Positions 17,120-26,896 of a DNA stretch of 64,000 nt are shown here, piece after piece (the first letter of the stretch is position 1; every line of letters starts with the position of its first letter). Under the pieces are notes generated by a model. The model worked only from the letters and a program-made list of their open reading frames with translations, had not been told where the DNA came from and did not search any database. The DNA comes from Aliirhizobium wenxiniae (lineage in GTDB: Bacteria; Pseudomonadota; Alphaproteobacteria; Rhizobiales; Rhizobiaceae): assembly GCF_019511445.1 (NCBI RefSeq), contig NZ_JAEUAN010000009.1, forward strand, positions 62,001 through 126,000, read 5' to 3'. The position numbers and the translations under genes are program-made.

Positions 17120-19903
17120 ATGGACGCCGTCGACAAAAACACCCCGAGCGACAGAACAGAGCCGGTGGTCCGGCTGCAGCAGGTCTCGCTCGCCTACAAG
17201 AAGACGATCGCCCTCGATGACGTGTCGATCGACATCCCGTCCGGCCGCATGGTCGGCCTGATCGGCCCGGATGGCGTCGGCAAGTCGAGCATGCTCTCGC
17301 TCGTCTCCGGCGCTCGCGCAATCCAGAAGGGCATGGTCGAAGTGCTTGGCGGAGACATGTCCGACGCCGGCCATCGCAACGCCACCTGCCCTCGAATTGC
17401 CTATATGCCGCAAGGGCTCGGCAAGAACCTCTATCCAACCCTATCCGTTTTCGAGAATGTCGATTTCTTCGCCCGCCTGTTTGGCCAGGACAAGGCGGAG
17501 CGAGAAGCCCGTATTAGCGAACTTCTGGAGAGTACCGGCCTCGGCCCCTTCGCCGACCGGCCCGCGGCTAAACTTTCCGGCGGCATGAAGCAGAAACTCG
17601 GCCTCTGCTGCGCCCTGATCCACGACCCGGATCTTTTGATCCTCGACGAGCCGACGACCGGCGTCGATCCGCTGTCGCGCCGGCAGTTCTGGGAGCTGAT
17701 CGATACGATCCGCGCCGGGCGCCCCGGCATGAGCGTCATCGTCGCCACCGCCTATATGGAAGAGGCCGCCGGCTTCAACTGGCTGGTCGCCATGAATGGC
17801 GGCAAGGTGCTCGATACGGGCACGCCGCAGGAGCTGCTTTCCCGCACCCGCACCGACAATCTCGACGCAGCCTTCATCGCGCTTCTCCCCGAAGCCGAGC
17901 GTCGTGGCCATGTCGATGTCGTCATCCCGCCGCGCGAACAGGGCGGGGTGGAAAATTACGCCATCGAGGCCAGCCATCTCAGCATGCGCTTCGGCAGCTT
18001 TACCGCCGTCGATAATGTCAGCTTCCAGATTCCGCGCGGCGAAATTTTCGGCTTTCTCGGCTCCAACGGCTGCGGCAAGTCGACGACGATGAAGATGCTG
18101 ACCGGGCTTCTCGCCGCCAGCGAAGGCGAGGCGAAGCTCTTCGGCCGCACGGTCGATGCCAGCGACATGGCCGTGCGCCGCCGCGTCGGTTACATGAGCC
18201 AGGCCTTTTCGCTCTATAGCGAACTCACGGTGCGCCAGAATCTCGATCTGCATGCCCGCCTGTTCAAGCTGCCGGAGGAAAAGATCCCGGCGCGGATCGA
18301 CGAGATGGCCAGCCGCTTCGGCCTTGCCGACGTCATGGAAACGCTGCCCGACAACCTGCCGCTCGGCATCCGCCAGCGCTTATCGCTTGCGGTGGCGATG
18401 ATCCACGGCCCCGACGTGTTGATCCTCGACGAACCCACTTCAGGCGTCGATCCCATCGCCCGTGATGGCTTCTGGCAGATCCTTGCCGATCTTTCCCGCA
18501 AGGATAACGTCACGATCTTCATCTCAACCCATTTCATGAACGAGGCGGAACGCTGCGACCGCATCTCGCTCATGCATGCCGGCAAGGTGCTGATCAGCGA
18601 CACACCGGACGGGATCGCCAAAAGCCGCAATGCCGCCACGCTTGAAGAGGCTTTCATCGCCTATCTGGAAGAAGCGTCCGGCATCGCGCCATCCGAAAAG
18701 ACTGAAAGGAAAGCCGATCCGACGCCAGCAAAGCCGATCCTGTCGCACGACACCCACGCCCCGAAAAAGCGCCGCTTCTTCGATTTCCGCCGCATGTTCA
18801 GTTATACGCGGCGAGAAACGCTGGAGCTGCAGCGCGACCCGATCCGCGCCACGCTCGCCGTGCTCGGCAGCGTCATCCTGATGTTCGTCATCGGCTACGG
18901 CATCAACATGGATGTCGAGGACCTCACCTTCGCCGTGCTCGACCGCGACGACTCAACGATCAGCCGCGACTATGTGCTCGACATCGCCGGCTCGCGCTAT
19001 TTCATCGAGAAGGAGCCGATCCGCGATTATGCCGACATGGACAGGCGCATGCGCGAGGGCGAGATCAGTCTCGCAATCGAGATCCCGCCCGGCTTCGGCC
19101 GCAACGTGCTGCGCGGCGACACCGTCGAGGTCGGCGCCTGGATCGACGGCGCCATGCCGCAGCGGGCCGAAACCGTCAGCGGTTACGTCCAGGGCATGCA
19201 CGCCAACTGGCTGAACCGCAAGGCGAAAGAGATCAACGGAGCTGCGGCGACGCAAGGCACCTTCTCCATAGAAACCCGCTTCCGCTATAATCCCGACGTC
19301 AAGAGCCTCGTCGCCATGGTGCCGGCGGTCATCCCGCTTCTTCTGATCCTTATCCCGGCCATGCTTGCCGCCCTCAGCGTCGTGCGCGAAAAGGAACTTG
19401 GCTCGATCATCAACCTCTATGTCACGCCAGTGACCCGGCTGGAATTCCTGTTCGGCAAGCAGCTGCCCTATATCATCCTCGGCATGCTGAATTTCCTGCT
19501 GCTGGTCGCCTTCGCCACGCTGATTTTTCGCGTGCCCTTCACCGGCAGTTTCATCACCTATGCGACGGCTGCCCTGCTCTACGTCATCATCGCCACCTCG
19601 ATCGGCATATTGATGTCCACCTTCATGTCGAGCCAGATCGCCGCGATCTTCGGCACCGCGCTTCTGACGCTCATCCCGGCAACCCAATATTCCGGCATGA
19701 CCGACCCGGTCTCTTCGCTTCAAGGCGCGGGCGCCCTGATTGGCCAGATCTACCCGACCAGCTATTTCATGACGATCTCGCGCGGCACATTCTCCAAGGC
19801 GCTGGATTTCGCCGGCCTTGCAGGTTCCTTCGTGCCGCTTCTGATCGCCATCCCCATTCTGGCCGCGCTCGGCGCGGTGCTTCTCAAGAAGCAGGAGAGC
19901 TGA
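17120..19903 (+). CDS. Fused double-ATPase/ABC-2 permease (RbbA/YhiH-like)
   Basis: 927 residues with three parts. The first ATPase (about 12-230) has a variant Walker [10 protein letters not shown] and [16 protein letters not shown]. The second ATPase (about 285-505) has Walker [10 protein letters not shown] but a degenerate signature ([18 protein letters not shown] in place of LSGGQ). A C-terminal ABC-2 permease starts near residue 560, with a large extracytoplasmic loop and membrane segments at [20 protein letters not shown] and beyond. E. coli RbbA was described as ribosome-associated, but the adaptor gene before it and the permease gene after it point to export. The next gene starts 3 bp after its stop. 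Confidence 0.93.
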   Translation: MDAVDKNTPSDRTEPVVRLQQVSLAYKKTIALDDVSIDIPSGRMVGLIGPDGVGKSSMLSLVSGARAIQKGMVEVLGGDMSDAGHRNATCPRIAYMPQGLGKNLYPTLSVFENVDFFARLFGQDKAEREARISELLESTGLGPFADRPAAKLSGGMKQKLGLCCALIHDPDLLILDEPTTGVDPLSRRQFWELIDTIRAGRPGMSVIVATAYMEEAAGFNWLVAMNGGKVLDTGTPQELLSRTRTDNLDAAFIALLPEAERRGHVDVVIPPREQGGVENYAIEASHLSMRFGSFTAVDNVSFQIPRGEIFGFLGSNGCGKSTTMKMLTGLLAASEGEAKLFGRTVDASDMAVRRRVGYMSQAFSLYSELTVRQNLDLHARLFKLPEEKIPARIDEMASRFGLADVMETLPDNLPLGIRQRLSLAVAMIHGPDVLILDEPTSGVDPIARDGFWQILADLSRKDNVTIFISTHFMNEAERCDRISLMHAGKVLISDTPDGIAKSRNAATLEEAFIAYLEEASGIAPSEKTERKADPTPAKPILSHDTHAPKKRRFFDFRRMFSYTRRETLELQRDPIRATLAVLGSVILMFVIGYGINMDVEDLTFAVLDRDDSTISRDYVLDIAGSRYFIEKEPIRDYADMDRRMREGEISLAIEIPPGFGRNVLRGDTVEVGAWIDGAMPQRAETVSGYVQGMHANWLNRKAKEINGAAATQGTFSIETRFRYNPDVKSLVAMVPAVIPLLLILIPAMLAALSVVREKELGSIINLYVTPVTRLEFLFGKQLPYIILGMLNFLLLVAFATLIFRVPFTGSFITYATAALLYVIIATSIGILMSTFMSSQIAAIFGTALLTLIPATQYSGMTDPVSSLQGAGALIGQIYPTSYFMTISRGTFSKALDFAGLAGSFVPLLIAIPILAALGAVLLKKQES

Positions 19904-19906
19904 CCC

Positions 19907-21019
19907 ATGTTCTCTTCCAACATTTTTCAACTCGGTCTCAAGGAATTACGCGGTCTCGCCCGCGACCCGATGCTGCTCCTTCTGATCGTCTACGCCTTCA
20001 GTCTGCAGATCTATACCGGCTCCAGCGCCATGCCGGAAACGCTCAACAATGCGGCGGTCGCCATCGTCGACGAGGACCAGTCGCCGCTGTCGGGCCGCAT
20101 CGGCACAGCCTTCATGCCTCCCTATTTCGTGCCCCCGAAACAGATTTCGATCTCCGAGATGGACAGCCGCATGGATGCCGGCCTCGACACGTTCGCGCTC
20201 AATATCCCGCCGGATTTCCAGCGCGACGTGCTGGCGGGCCAGCAACCGGTCATCCAGCTCAATGTCGATGCGACCCGCATGAGCCAGGCCTTCAGCGGCA
20301 GCGGCTATATCCAGACGATCGTTTCAAACGAGGTGAGCGAGTTCCTCAACCGCTACCGCAGCCAGAGCAACGTCCCGGTCGATCTCACGCTGCGCGCACG
20401 TTTCAATCCATCGCTCGACAAGTCATGGTTCGGCTCGATCACCAACATCATCACCTCGATCACCCTTCTCTCCATAGTCCTGACGGGTGCCGCCCTTATC
20501 CGGGAGCGGGAACACGGCACGATCGAACATCTGCTGGTCATGCCGGTCACACCGGTCGAGATCATGCTCAGCAAGATCTGGTCGATGGGCCTCGTCGTAC
20601 TGCTCGCCTCCAGCTTCGCATTGTTCATCATCGTCAAGGGGCTGTTGTCTATCCCGATTGAGGGATCGCCGGCAGTCTTTGTCGCTGGCACGGCATTGTT
20701 CCTCTTCGCCACCACCTCGATGGGCATATTTCTGGCGACGGTCGCCGGCTCCATGCCGCAATTCGGCCTGCTGCTGATCCTCGTACTGCTGCCGCTTCAG
20801 GTGCTTTCAGGCGCAATGACACCCCGCGAAAGCATGCCGGATATCATCCAGCACATCATGCTTCTCGCGCCCAACACGCATTTCGTCATCCTTGCGCAGG
20901 CAGTGCTGTTCCGCGGCGCGCAGATCGACGTCGTCTGGCCGCAGTTGCTCGCACTGCTGGTCATCGGGTCGGTGCTGTTCTGGCTGGCGTTGCGCCGTTT
21001 CCGGCGGTTCTTGCGATAG
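19907..21019 (+). CDS. ABC-2 family permease (YhhJ-like)
   Basis: 370-residue membrane protein: one N-terminal segment (MLLLLIVYAFSLQIYTG), a large extracytoplasmic domain (about 45-170) and five C-terminal segments with the ABC-2 signature EREHGTIEHLLVMPVTPVEIMLSKIW (about 199-224). It pairs with the permease half of the preceding fused protein to make a complete translocation path. It begins 3 bp after the fused gene and is the last gene of the unit; the next gene converges from the other strand 7 bp away. Confidence 0.92.
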   Translation: MFSSNIFQLGLKELRGLARDPMLLLLIVYAFSLQIYTGSSAMPETLNNAAVAIVDEDQSPLSGRIGTAFMPPYFVPPKQISISEMDSRMDAGLDTFALNIPPDFQRDVLAGQQPVIQLNVDATRMSQAFSGSGYIQTIVSNEVSEFLNRYRSQSNVPVDLTLRARFNPSLDKSWFGSITNIITSITLLSIVLTGAALIREREHGTIEHLLVMPVTPVEIMLSKIWSMGLVVLLASSFALFIIVKGLLSIPIEGSPAVFVAGTALFLFATTSMGIFLATVAGSMPQFGLLLILVLLPLQVLSGAMTPRESMPDIIQHIMLLAPNTHFVILAQAVLFRGAQIDVVWPQLLALLVIGSVLFWLALRRFRRFLR

Positions 21020-21026
21020 CGGGCAG

Positions 21027-21872
21027 TTAGAGGTCGCCCAGTTCCTCATGGATGGCGGAGATGATCTCGGCGCGCTGCTGCGCCGAGCGTCCCGCATGCG
21101 CCGCATAGGTCAGCGCCAGAAGCCTCACCGTGCTCAATATCGTCGTATGTGACGGCCCGAGCGCAAAGCTCGCCACATGGCAGGGCAAGACGACGTTCGA
21201 ATAACGCTGCGCTTCCAGCATCGAGTTGCGGTCGGTGATGGTGATGATGTTGAGACGGCTCGTCGCCGCGTGGCTGAGGATCGGTTTGAGGATCGGCTGA
21301 TGCGGCGGCAGGGTCACCAGCAGCAACACGTCCTTCGGCCCGGTCATCGCCAGATCTTCCGCCCACGATCCCTGATTAATACCGAGAATCATCACGCTGT
21401 GCCTCAACCGCGAAAAGACCAGCCGCGCATAACGCGCCACGCCCTCTTCCACGCCGAGCCCGAGAACCCACACCTTTGGCGCGGCCCCAATCAGTTCCGC
21501 CGCCTGCCGCACCTTGTCGGAGCGCATTTCCTCAAATGTCTTGGTGAGGTTCTTCAGTTCCAGTTCCAGATGCGCACCGATCGTGCGCCCCAGCGCCACC
21601 TGTTCCGACCGCGTAACCGAATAGCCGTAAGGCTCGGTACGATTGCGCTCTTCACGCGCCTGCAACTTGACTTCGTTAAAATCCGCATAGCCTAGATGCT
21701 GGAAGAAACGCGCGGCGGTTGCCTTGGAAACCCCGGCCATCTCGGCAATCTCGGTCGCCGAATGGGTCAGGATATCGTCCTGCCGGTCAAGGATCAGCTG
21801 GGCAAGCTTCTGCTCGCCGGCTGTCAGCCGCTGGTAGCGTTCCTGAATGCGCAAGACGAGACGCGAGGCCAT
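21027..21872 (-). CDS. RpiR/MurR-family transcriptional regulator (HTH plus SIS domain)
   Basis: 281 residues. The N-terminal HTH_6 domain (about 1-77: LTAGEQKLAQLILDRQDDILTHSATEIAEMAGVSKATAARFFQHLGYADFNEVKLQ) is followed by a SIS domain (about 120-250: KVWVLGLGVEEGVARYARLVFSRLR ... DVLLLVTLPPHQP), which in this family usually senses a phosphorylated or anionic metabolite. It is divergent from the COG0212/NMT1-type transport operon, with only about 97 bp between start codons. Repeats of TGAAAC in that gap are the likely operator. It is therefore probably the local regulator of that operon. Confidence 0.92.
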   Translation of the reverse strand: MASRLVLRIQERYQRLTAGEQKLAQLILDRQDDILTHSATEIAEMAGVSKATAARFFQHLGYADFNEVKLQAREERNRTEPYGYSVTRSEQVALGRTIGAHLELELKNLTKTFEEMRSDKVRQAAELIGAAPKVWVLGLGVEEGVARYARLVFSRLRHSVMILGINQGSWAEDLAMTGPKDVLLLVTLPPHQPILKPILSHAATSRLNIITITDRNSMLEAQRYSNVVLPCHVASFALGPSHTTILSTVRLLALTYAAHAGRSAQQRAEIISAIHEELGDL

Positions 21873-21926
21873 GAATTCTCCGGTTTGCCGCTCTGCATAA
21901 AAAGACTAGCACCCCTCTTGCAACAA

Positions 21927-21962
21927 TGAAACTATTGTTTCACAATTATGAAACATTGAAAC
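21927..21962. promoter_or_regulatory. TGAAAC/GTTTCA repeats, probable RpiR operator
   Basis: TGAAACTATTGTTTCA (21927-21942) is an inverted repeat with 6-bp arms. Two further direct copies of TGAAAC follow at 21949-21954 and 21957-21962. They fill the short divergent gap between the RpiR gene and the first COG0212-type gene, ending 8 bp before the latter's start codon. RpiR-family regulators commonly bind TGAAA/TTTCA-type inverted repeats; assignment to this regulator is inference. Confidence 0.5.
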
Positions 21963-21969
21963 AGAGGCC

Positions 21970-22710
21970 ATGATGGCACAACCCCGCGTGATCCGGCAGA
22001 GAATTTGGGACAACCTCAAGGTTGTCGCGCGCCCCGATACGCGCTTTCACTTAAGTTTCAGCGAGTTCATTCCGGATTTCGAAGGCGTCGAACAGGCGAC
22101 GGATCGCATCGCGGCGCTCCCGGCCTTCACCGGCTCGAAGCTGGCCTTCGTTACCCCCGACAATTCCATGACCGAGCTTCGCCGCCGGCTGATCGTCGAG
22201 GGTAAGGCCTTCGTCATGTCGACCTACAACATGCAGCGCGGCTTTCTCTACATGGCCCCCGGCGTCGTTCCGCCGGAGGCTGCCCCTTTCGCCGCATGGC
22301 TCGACGGAATGGAACATTTCGCCCGTGCTGTCAGCCTCGAGGAACTCACCTCGATCGGACGTTTCGACCTGTTGGCCACCGGTGCATCGGCGGTAACGAA
22401 GGACGGCATTCGTTTCGGCAAGGGCCATACGTTTTTCGATCTCGAATGGGGCATGTTCACCGATCTCGGCCTCCTCGATGAAAAGACGCCGGTCGCGGCG
22501 ATCGTCCATGACGTCCAGGTCGTCGATGAACAGTTGAGCCCCAGCGAAACCGACATCCAGGTCGATTTCATCGCCACGCCCAGCCGCCTTGCAACGGTCG
22601 AGCGCCACAACCGGCGTCCCCGCGGCATAAAATGGGAGCGGCTGGCGCGCGACGAGATCGTCGATACGCCGCCGCTGAAAGAACTGGCCCGCATGCGCGG
22701 CATCGTCTGA
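21970..22710 (+). CDS. 5-formyl-THF cyclo-ligase-like protein (COG0212), paralogue 1
   Basis: 246-residue protein of the 5-formyltetrahydrofolate cyclo-ligase superfamily, COG0212-like branch. Family marks are RQRIWDNLKVVARPDTRFH near the start, LAFVTPDNSMTELRRR, the nucleotide-binding loop FGKGHTFFDLEWGMF (about 152-166) and AAIVHDVQVVDE (about 177-188). True cyclo-ligase turns 5-formyl-THF into 5,10-methenyl-THF using ATP; COG0212 paralogues have been linked by genome context to thiamine metabolism instead. Here it heads an operon with an NMT1/THI5-type importer and a second paralogue, supporting a transport-linked or pyrimidine-related role. The exact reaction is unknown. Confidence 0.8.
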   Translation: MMAQPRVIRQRIWDNLKVVARPDTRFHLSFSEFIPDFEGVEQATDRIAALPAFTGSKLAFVTPDNSMTELRRRLIVEGKAFVMSTYNMQRGFLYMAPGVVPPEAAPFAAWLDGMEHFARAVSLEELTSIGRFDLLATGASAVTKDGIRFGKGHTFFDLEWGMFTDLGLLDEKTPVAAIVHDVQVVDEQLSPSETDIQVDFIATPSRLATVERHNRRPRGIKWERLARDEIVDTPPLKELARMRGIV

Positions 22711-22755
22711 CAGACAGTTTTTAAGACTACACCCCGACAACCAAGGAACAGCCCG

Positions 22756-23727
22756 ATGCATCTCTCCCTCAACCGCCGCCATTTCATGGGCCTGATGGGC
22801 GCTGCCGCGACCATGCCAATGATGGGCCGCATGGCCTCTGCCGCCACCCCGTTCAACTTCCAGGCCTCGTGGATCAACGACGCCGAATTCGCCGGTTATT
22901 TCCTCGCCGCCGACAAGGGCTATTACAAGGAAGCCGGGCTTGAGCTCGAATATCTCTCCGGCGGCCCGGACGTCATCCCGGAAAGCTCGATCATCGCCGG
23001 CAAGGCCGACTTGACACTGACCACCCCCGACACCACGATCAAGGCAATCGTCGAACAGGGCGCACCGTTCAAGATCATCGGCGCCCAGTACCAGAAGAAC
23101 CCGATCGGCATCGTGTCGCTGGCGAAAAACCCGATCAAGGAACCGAAGGACCTGATCGGCAAGACGCTCGCCGTTCCGCCGGTCAACGTCATCTCGGTCG
23201 AAGCCATGCTGAAGATCTCCGGCGTCGACAAAAGCCAGGTCAACATCGTGCCCTACGCCTACGACCCGACCCCGCTGATCAAGGGCGAGATCGACGCCTC
23301 CGTCGACTTCACCACCAACGTCCCCTTCACCATCAAGCAGGCCGGCGAAGACGCCACTTCCTTCCTGCTCTATGATTTCGGCTTCACCATCTTCAACGAC
23401 ACCGTCGTCGTCACCGAAGAAACCTTGAAGGCCAAGCGCAAGGAAATCGTCGCCTTCCTCAAGGCCAGCCGCAAGGGCTGGGAAGAAAACCTCGCCGATC
23501 CGGCAGCCTTCCCGAAGACCTTTGCCGATACCTGGTTCAAGGGCACCGGCCGTTCGATCGAGAACGAAGTCTATTTCAACACCGCGCAGAAGCCGCTGAT
23601 GGAAAACCCGAAGGGCATCTTCTTCATGAGCGAAGAGGCGATCGCCGCCAATATCGAGGCGCTTGCCGCCGTCGGCATCACCGCCAAGCGCGAACACTTC
23701 GACACCACCGTTCTCGAAGAAGTTTGA
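22756..23727 (+). CDS. NMT1/THI5-type ABC substrate-binding protein
   Basis: 323-residue periplasmic binding protein with a twin-arginine-like leader (NRRHFMGLMGAAATMPMMGRMASAA). Mature start FNFQASWINDAEFAGYFLAADKGYYKEAGLELEYLSGGPDVIPESSIIAGKADL is the typical NMT1/THI5-like (ThiY, SsuA, RibY) opening. Such proteins bind formylated pyrimidines, riboflavin precursors, sulfonates or other small compounds. Its place between two COG0212-type genes favours a thiamine-precursor-like ligand, by inference only. AAGGA precedes the ATG, and its stop overlaps the ATPase start by one base. Confidence 0.88.
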   Translation: MHLSLNRRHFMGLMGAAATMPMMGRMASAATPFNFQASWINDAEFAGYFLAADKGYYKEAGLELEYLSGGPDVIPESSIIAGKADLTLTTPDTTIKAIVEQGAPFKIIGAQYQKNPIGIVSLAKNPIKEPKDLIGKTLAVPPVNVISVEAMLKISGVDKSQVNIVPYAYDPTPLIKGEIDASVDFTTNVPFTIKQAGEDATSFLLYDFGFTIFNDTVVVTEETLKAKRKEIVAFLKASRKGWEENLADPAAFPKTFADTWFKGTGRSIENEVYFNTAQKPLMENPKGIFFMSEEAIAANIEALAAVGITAKREHFDTTVLEEV

Positions 23728-24497
23728 TGACCTCTCAAACCGGCATTACGCTTGAAACCGTCTCGCGCTCCTTTCAGGGGCGCGGGACTGTCGTTCAGGC
23801 GCTCGACAACGTTTCGCTTGATTGTCCCGCAGGCTCGTTCACGGCGCTGATCGGCCCGTCCGGCTGCGGCAAGTCCACCATGCTGCGCCTGGCGCTCGGT
23901 CTCGATGACGCAACCGCAGGCGAGATCGGCATTGCCGGCATGAAACCGCAGCAGGCGGCAAAAGCTGGCCTCACCGGCGTCGCCTTCCAGGATGCCGCCC
24001 TGATGCCCTGGCGCAGCGTCGAAGACAACATCGCCCTGCCGCTCGACGTGCTCGGCCGCAAGCGCTCCGATTTCTCCGCCAAGATCGCCGAACTGATCGC
24101 CCTCGTCGGCTTGAAGGGTTTTGAAAAGGCGCTCCCCGGCGAGCTTTCCGGCGGCATGCGCCAGCGCGTCGCCATCGCCCGCGCCCTCGTCACCGATCCA
24201 AAAGTTCTCTTCCTCGACGAACCCTTCGGCGCGCTCGACCAGATCCTGCGTCGCCAGATGAATCTCGAACTGCAGCGCATCTGGATGGAAAGCCGCGCCA
24301 CGACCCTACTCGTCACCCACGGCATAGACGAGGCCGTTTTCCTCGCCGACCGTGTCGTCGTCATGCAGAGCCGCCCGGGCCGTATCGGCAGAATAGTCGA
24401 CATCCCGCTCGCCCGCCCGCGCCTGCCGGAAGTGTTTACGACACCGGAATTCCATGCGCTCGAAGATCAGGTCGCGGAGGCTCTGGATGGCCACTGA
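23727..24497 (+). CDS. ABC transporter ATPase of the nitrate/sulfonate/pyrimidine group
   Basis: 256 residues from ATG 23727, which overlaps the stop of the binding-protein gene (TGATG). Walker A GPSGCGKST (about 41-49), Q-loop GVAFQDAALMPWR, signature LSGGMRQRVAIARAL and Walker B VLFLDEPFGALD are intact. Sequence type matches SsuB/TauB/ThiZ. The permease gene starts inside its last codons (overlap of 11 bp), so the two should be translationally coupled. Confidence 0.92.
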   Translation: MTSQTGITLETVSRSFQGRGTVVQALDNVSLDCPAGSFTALIGPSGCGKSTMLRLALGLDDATAGEIGIAGMKPQQAAKAGLTGVAFQDAALMPWRSVEDNIALPLDVLGRKRSDFSAKIAELIALVGLKGFEKALPGELSGGMRQRVAIARALVTDPKVLFLDEPFGALDQILRRQMNLELQRIWMESRATTLLVTHGIDEAVFLADRVVVMQSRPGRIGRIVDIPLARPRLPEVFTTPEFHALEDQVAEALDGH

Positions 24498-26097
24498 GAC
24501 AGCGATTGGGGCTTCCTCCGGGACGACCAAAGGCGAAACCGGATTCCGCCATTGGACCGCGCTTCGCAATGCGGCGATCCTGCTCGTCCTCTGGGAGATC
24601 CTTGGCCGTTTCAAGCTCGTCGCCGGCGGCGCTCTGCCTGCCCCGACGGAAGTGCTCATCCGCTTCTGGTCGGATCGCGGTGATTATCCCGCCCATATCC
24701 TCGCCACCTTCCAGGGAGCCTCGCTCGGCTTCCTGATCGGCAACGGTCTCGCCATCCTCGCCGGCATCCTCTTCGCCGTCTCGCCGGTTGCGGCAAGGCT
24801 CGGCCGCGGCCTCAATGTGGCGATCTTCGCGCTACCCCCGATCGCCATCTCGCCGATCCTCGTGCTGACCTTTTCCGGCATGACGCCGCGCGTCGTGCTC
24901 GCCGCACTCGGCTGCTATTTCGTCACCATGAGCGCCACCGTCACCGGCATCAGCCAGACCGACCGGCGCATGCTCGACGTGGTGCGCGCCTATGGCGGCG
25001 GCCGCCTTGCTCTCCTGCGATTGGTCGAAATCCGCGCCGCCCTGCCCGCCATCCTCGCCGGTTTGCGGATCGCGGCCCCCGCCGCAGTCCTCGGCTCGAT
25101 CCTGGCGGAATTCGGCGGTGGCGGTCGTTTCGGCCTCGGCGCCTATCTGATCGGCTCGCTCGGCCGCGCCGATCCCGCCCGCCTCTGGGGCATCGGCCTT
25201 GCTGCCACCGCCATGGCATTGATCGCCTATGGTATTTTCGCGCTTATCGAGGCTCGCCTCACCCGCTCCACCCGCGCCGTCACCGTCGCCGCCACCCCGC
25301 CCGGCATCCGCTCGGAAGGCCACTGGCTTTCCACAATCGCCATCACGCTCGCCTCGATCGCGCTCCCCTTCATCGTCTGGTGGCTGCTCTTAAAAGTTCT
25401 CGGCACGCCAGCCATGATCGCCAAAACCCCGGCAGGCGTCTTCGACTATCTCTTCCTCGCCCCCTCCGCGACCTCGGCGCAAACCCGGCTTCTCGCAGCG
25501 CTGGGCCAGACGCTGCCGATGACGCTGATCGGCATGGCCGCCGGCTTAGCCTTCGCCTTTGCGCTTGCCCTCGCCTCGGTCGTGCGCCCCGGCATCGTCC
25601 GCTCGTTCATGCCGGTGGCGCTGGTGACGCAGACCATGCCGCTCGTGGCGCTGACGCCGCTTCTCGTGCTGCTTCTCGGTCGCGGCCCGTCGGTCATCCT
25701 GTGGATCACCATCTCGGTCACCTTCTTCCCGGCTTTCGTCACGCTGGCGCAGGGGCTCGGCATGGTGTCGCGCGGCGCGCTCGATGTGGTGCGCGCCTAT
25801 GGCGCCAGCCCGTTTGCGCAGCTTCGGCTCGTCTCCATCCCGGCATCCCTGCCCTATCTTTTCGCCGCCATGCGGCTTGCCGTTCCGCGCGCGCTTTTGG
25901 GCGTGATGATCGCCGAATGGCTCGCCACCGGCACCGGGCTCGGCAATCTGTTGAACCAATCGCGAGGTTATCTCGACTACGGCATGATCTGGACAGTCGC
26001 CGTGGTCTCGGTCCTCATCTCGGTTCTCTTCTATCAAATCGTCATCGTCATCGAACGGCAGATGCTGCGCAAACGCGGCATGCAGCCGGCCGCCTAA
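24487..26097 (+). CDS. Fused double ABC permease of the SsuC/ThiX type
   Basis: 536 residues from ATG 24487, with GGAGG at 24476-24480. The chain holds two complete permease domains in tandem, where this family normally has one protein of about 260 residues acting as a dimer. Each half has its own coupling loop: VVRAYGGGRLALLRLVEIRAALPAILAGLRIA near residue 165-195 and VVRAYGASPFAQLRLVSIPASLPYLFAAMRLA near 435-466. So a single chain could form the whole membrane channel on two ATPase copies. Its stop is 20 bp before the second COG0212-type gene. Confidence 0.9.
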   Translation: MATETAIGASSGTTKGETGFRHWTALRNAAILLVLWEILGRFKLVAGGALPAPTEVLIRFWSDRGDYPAHILATFQGASLGFLIGNGLAILAGILFAVSPVAARLGRGLNVAIFALPPIAISPILVLTFSGMTPRVVLAALGCYFVTMSATVTGISQTDRRMLDVVRAYGGGRLALLRLVEIRAALPAILAGLRIAAPAAVLGSILAEFGGGGRFGLGAYLIGSLGRADPARLWGIGLAATAMALIAYGIFALIEARLTRSTRAVTVAATPPGIRSEGHWLSTIAITLASIALPFIVWWLLLKVLGTPAMIAKTPAGVFDYLFLAPSATSAQTRLLAALGQTLPMTLIGMAAGLAFAFALALASVVRPGIVRSFMPVALVTQTMPLVALTPLLVLLLGRGPSVILWITISVTFFPAFVTLAQGLGMVSRGALDVVRAYGASPFAQLRLVSIPASLPYLFAAMRLAVPRALLGVMIAEWLATGTGLGNLLNQSRGYLDYGMIWTVAVVSVLISVLFYQIVIVIERQMLRKRGMQPAA

Positions 26098-26117
26098 GGT
26101 TTACAAGGAGCACCCCC

Positions 26118-26885
26118 ATGTCCCCTCAAACGTCCAATTACGCTGAAATCGCAGATCACAAGTCGTCCGTGCGCGAACGCGTCTGGACCGAACTGCGCAA
26201 GGTCGCCGTCGCCGACAGCCGTTTCCATTTCGATTTCGGCGAATTCATCGCCGATTTCGAAGGCGGTGAAGCGGCTGTCGACCGTCTGATCGACAACCCC
26301 TATTACCGCGACGCCCGCCTGATCTTCATCACGCCGGACAACTGCCTTGACCGCCTGCGCCTGCAGGCGCTGAAGGATGGCAAGCTGGTGCTGATGACGA
26401 CCTATTCGATCAAGCGCGGATTCTGGCTGCTCGATCCGAAGAAGATCGACCCGGAAACCTATCTCTACGCCTCGACCCTCGACGGCATGGAACGCGTCGG
26501 CCAGCATATGACGCTTGCCGATATCCAGACCAAGCTTCCGAATGTCGATTACATGGTCACCGGCACCGGCGCGATCAATCTCGACGGCGTGCGCTTCGGC
26601 AAGGGCCACGGTTTCTTCGATGCCGAATGGGGCATGCTCTACCAGCTCGGCAAGATCTCCGTCGAAACCCCCTGCGCCGCCGTCGTCCACGATTGCCAGG
26701 TCCTGTCGGAAAAGCTCAACCCCGATGTCTATGACACGGTCGTCGACGTCATCTTCACGCCGACGCGCGCGATCAACGTTTCCGGCCCGCACAAGCCGAC
26801 CTGCGGCATCATCTGGGACCGTCTCGACCAGCACATGTTCGACACCATCCCGCCGCTGCAGGAACTGAAGGCCATGGGCCTCTGA
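26118..26885 (+). CDS. 5-formyl-THF cyclo-ligase-like protein (COG0212), paralogue 2
   Basis: 255 residues from ATG 26118, with AAGGAG 7 bp upstream. It is colinear with paralogue 1: RERVWTELRKVAVADSRFHFDFGEFIADFEG, LIFITPDNCLDRLRLQAL, FGKGHGFFDAEWGMLYQLG (about 165-183), CAAVVHDCQVLSEKL. Keeping two diverged copies in one operon suggests separate steps, or a heteromer. It closes the operon: a strong hairpin follows at 26897-26926. As for paralogue 1, the family is clear and the reaction is not. Confidence 0.82.
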   Translation: MSPQTSNYAEIADHKSSVRERVWTELRKVAVADSRFHFDFGEFIADFEGGEAAVDRLIDNPYYRDARLIFITPDNCLDRLRLQALKDGKLVLMTTYSIKRGFWLLDPKKIDPETYLYASTLDGMERVGQHMTLADIQTKLPNVDYMVTGTGAINLDGVRFGKGHGFFDAEWGMLYQLGKISVETPCAAVVHDCQVLSEKLNPDVYDTVVDVIFTPTRAINVSGPHKPTCGIIWDRLDQHMFDTIPPLQELKAMGL

Positions 26886-26896
26886 TCCCTTATCTT

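Noticed and set aside
21873..21969. TPP riboswitch before the COG0212/NMT1-type operon, which would have tied it to thiamine
   Set aside because: The gap is under 100 bp, lacks the CTGAGA and related conserved parts, and is filled by TGAAAC operator repeats.
22051..23697. 548-codon open frame on the minus strand across the COG0212-1 and binding-protein genes
   Set aside because: It crosses two clear genes and their gap; low-complexity Gly/Asp/Arg composition and no ribosome-binding site.
25380..26117. In-frame upstream extension of COG0212 paralogue 2
   Set aside because: It is an out-of-frame reading of the permease gene; AAGGAG at 26105-26110 and homology to paralogue 1 support the start at 26118.
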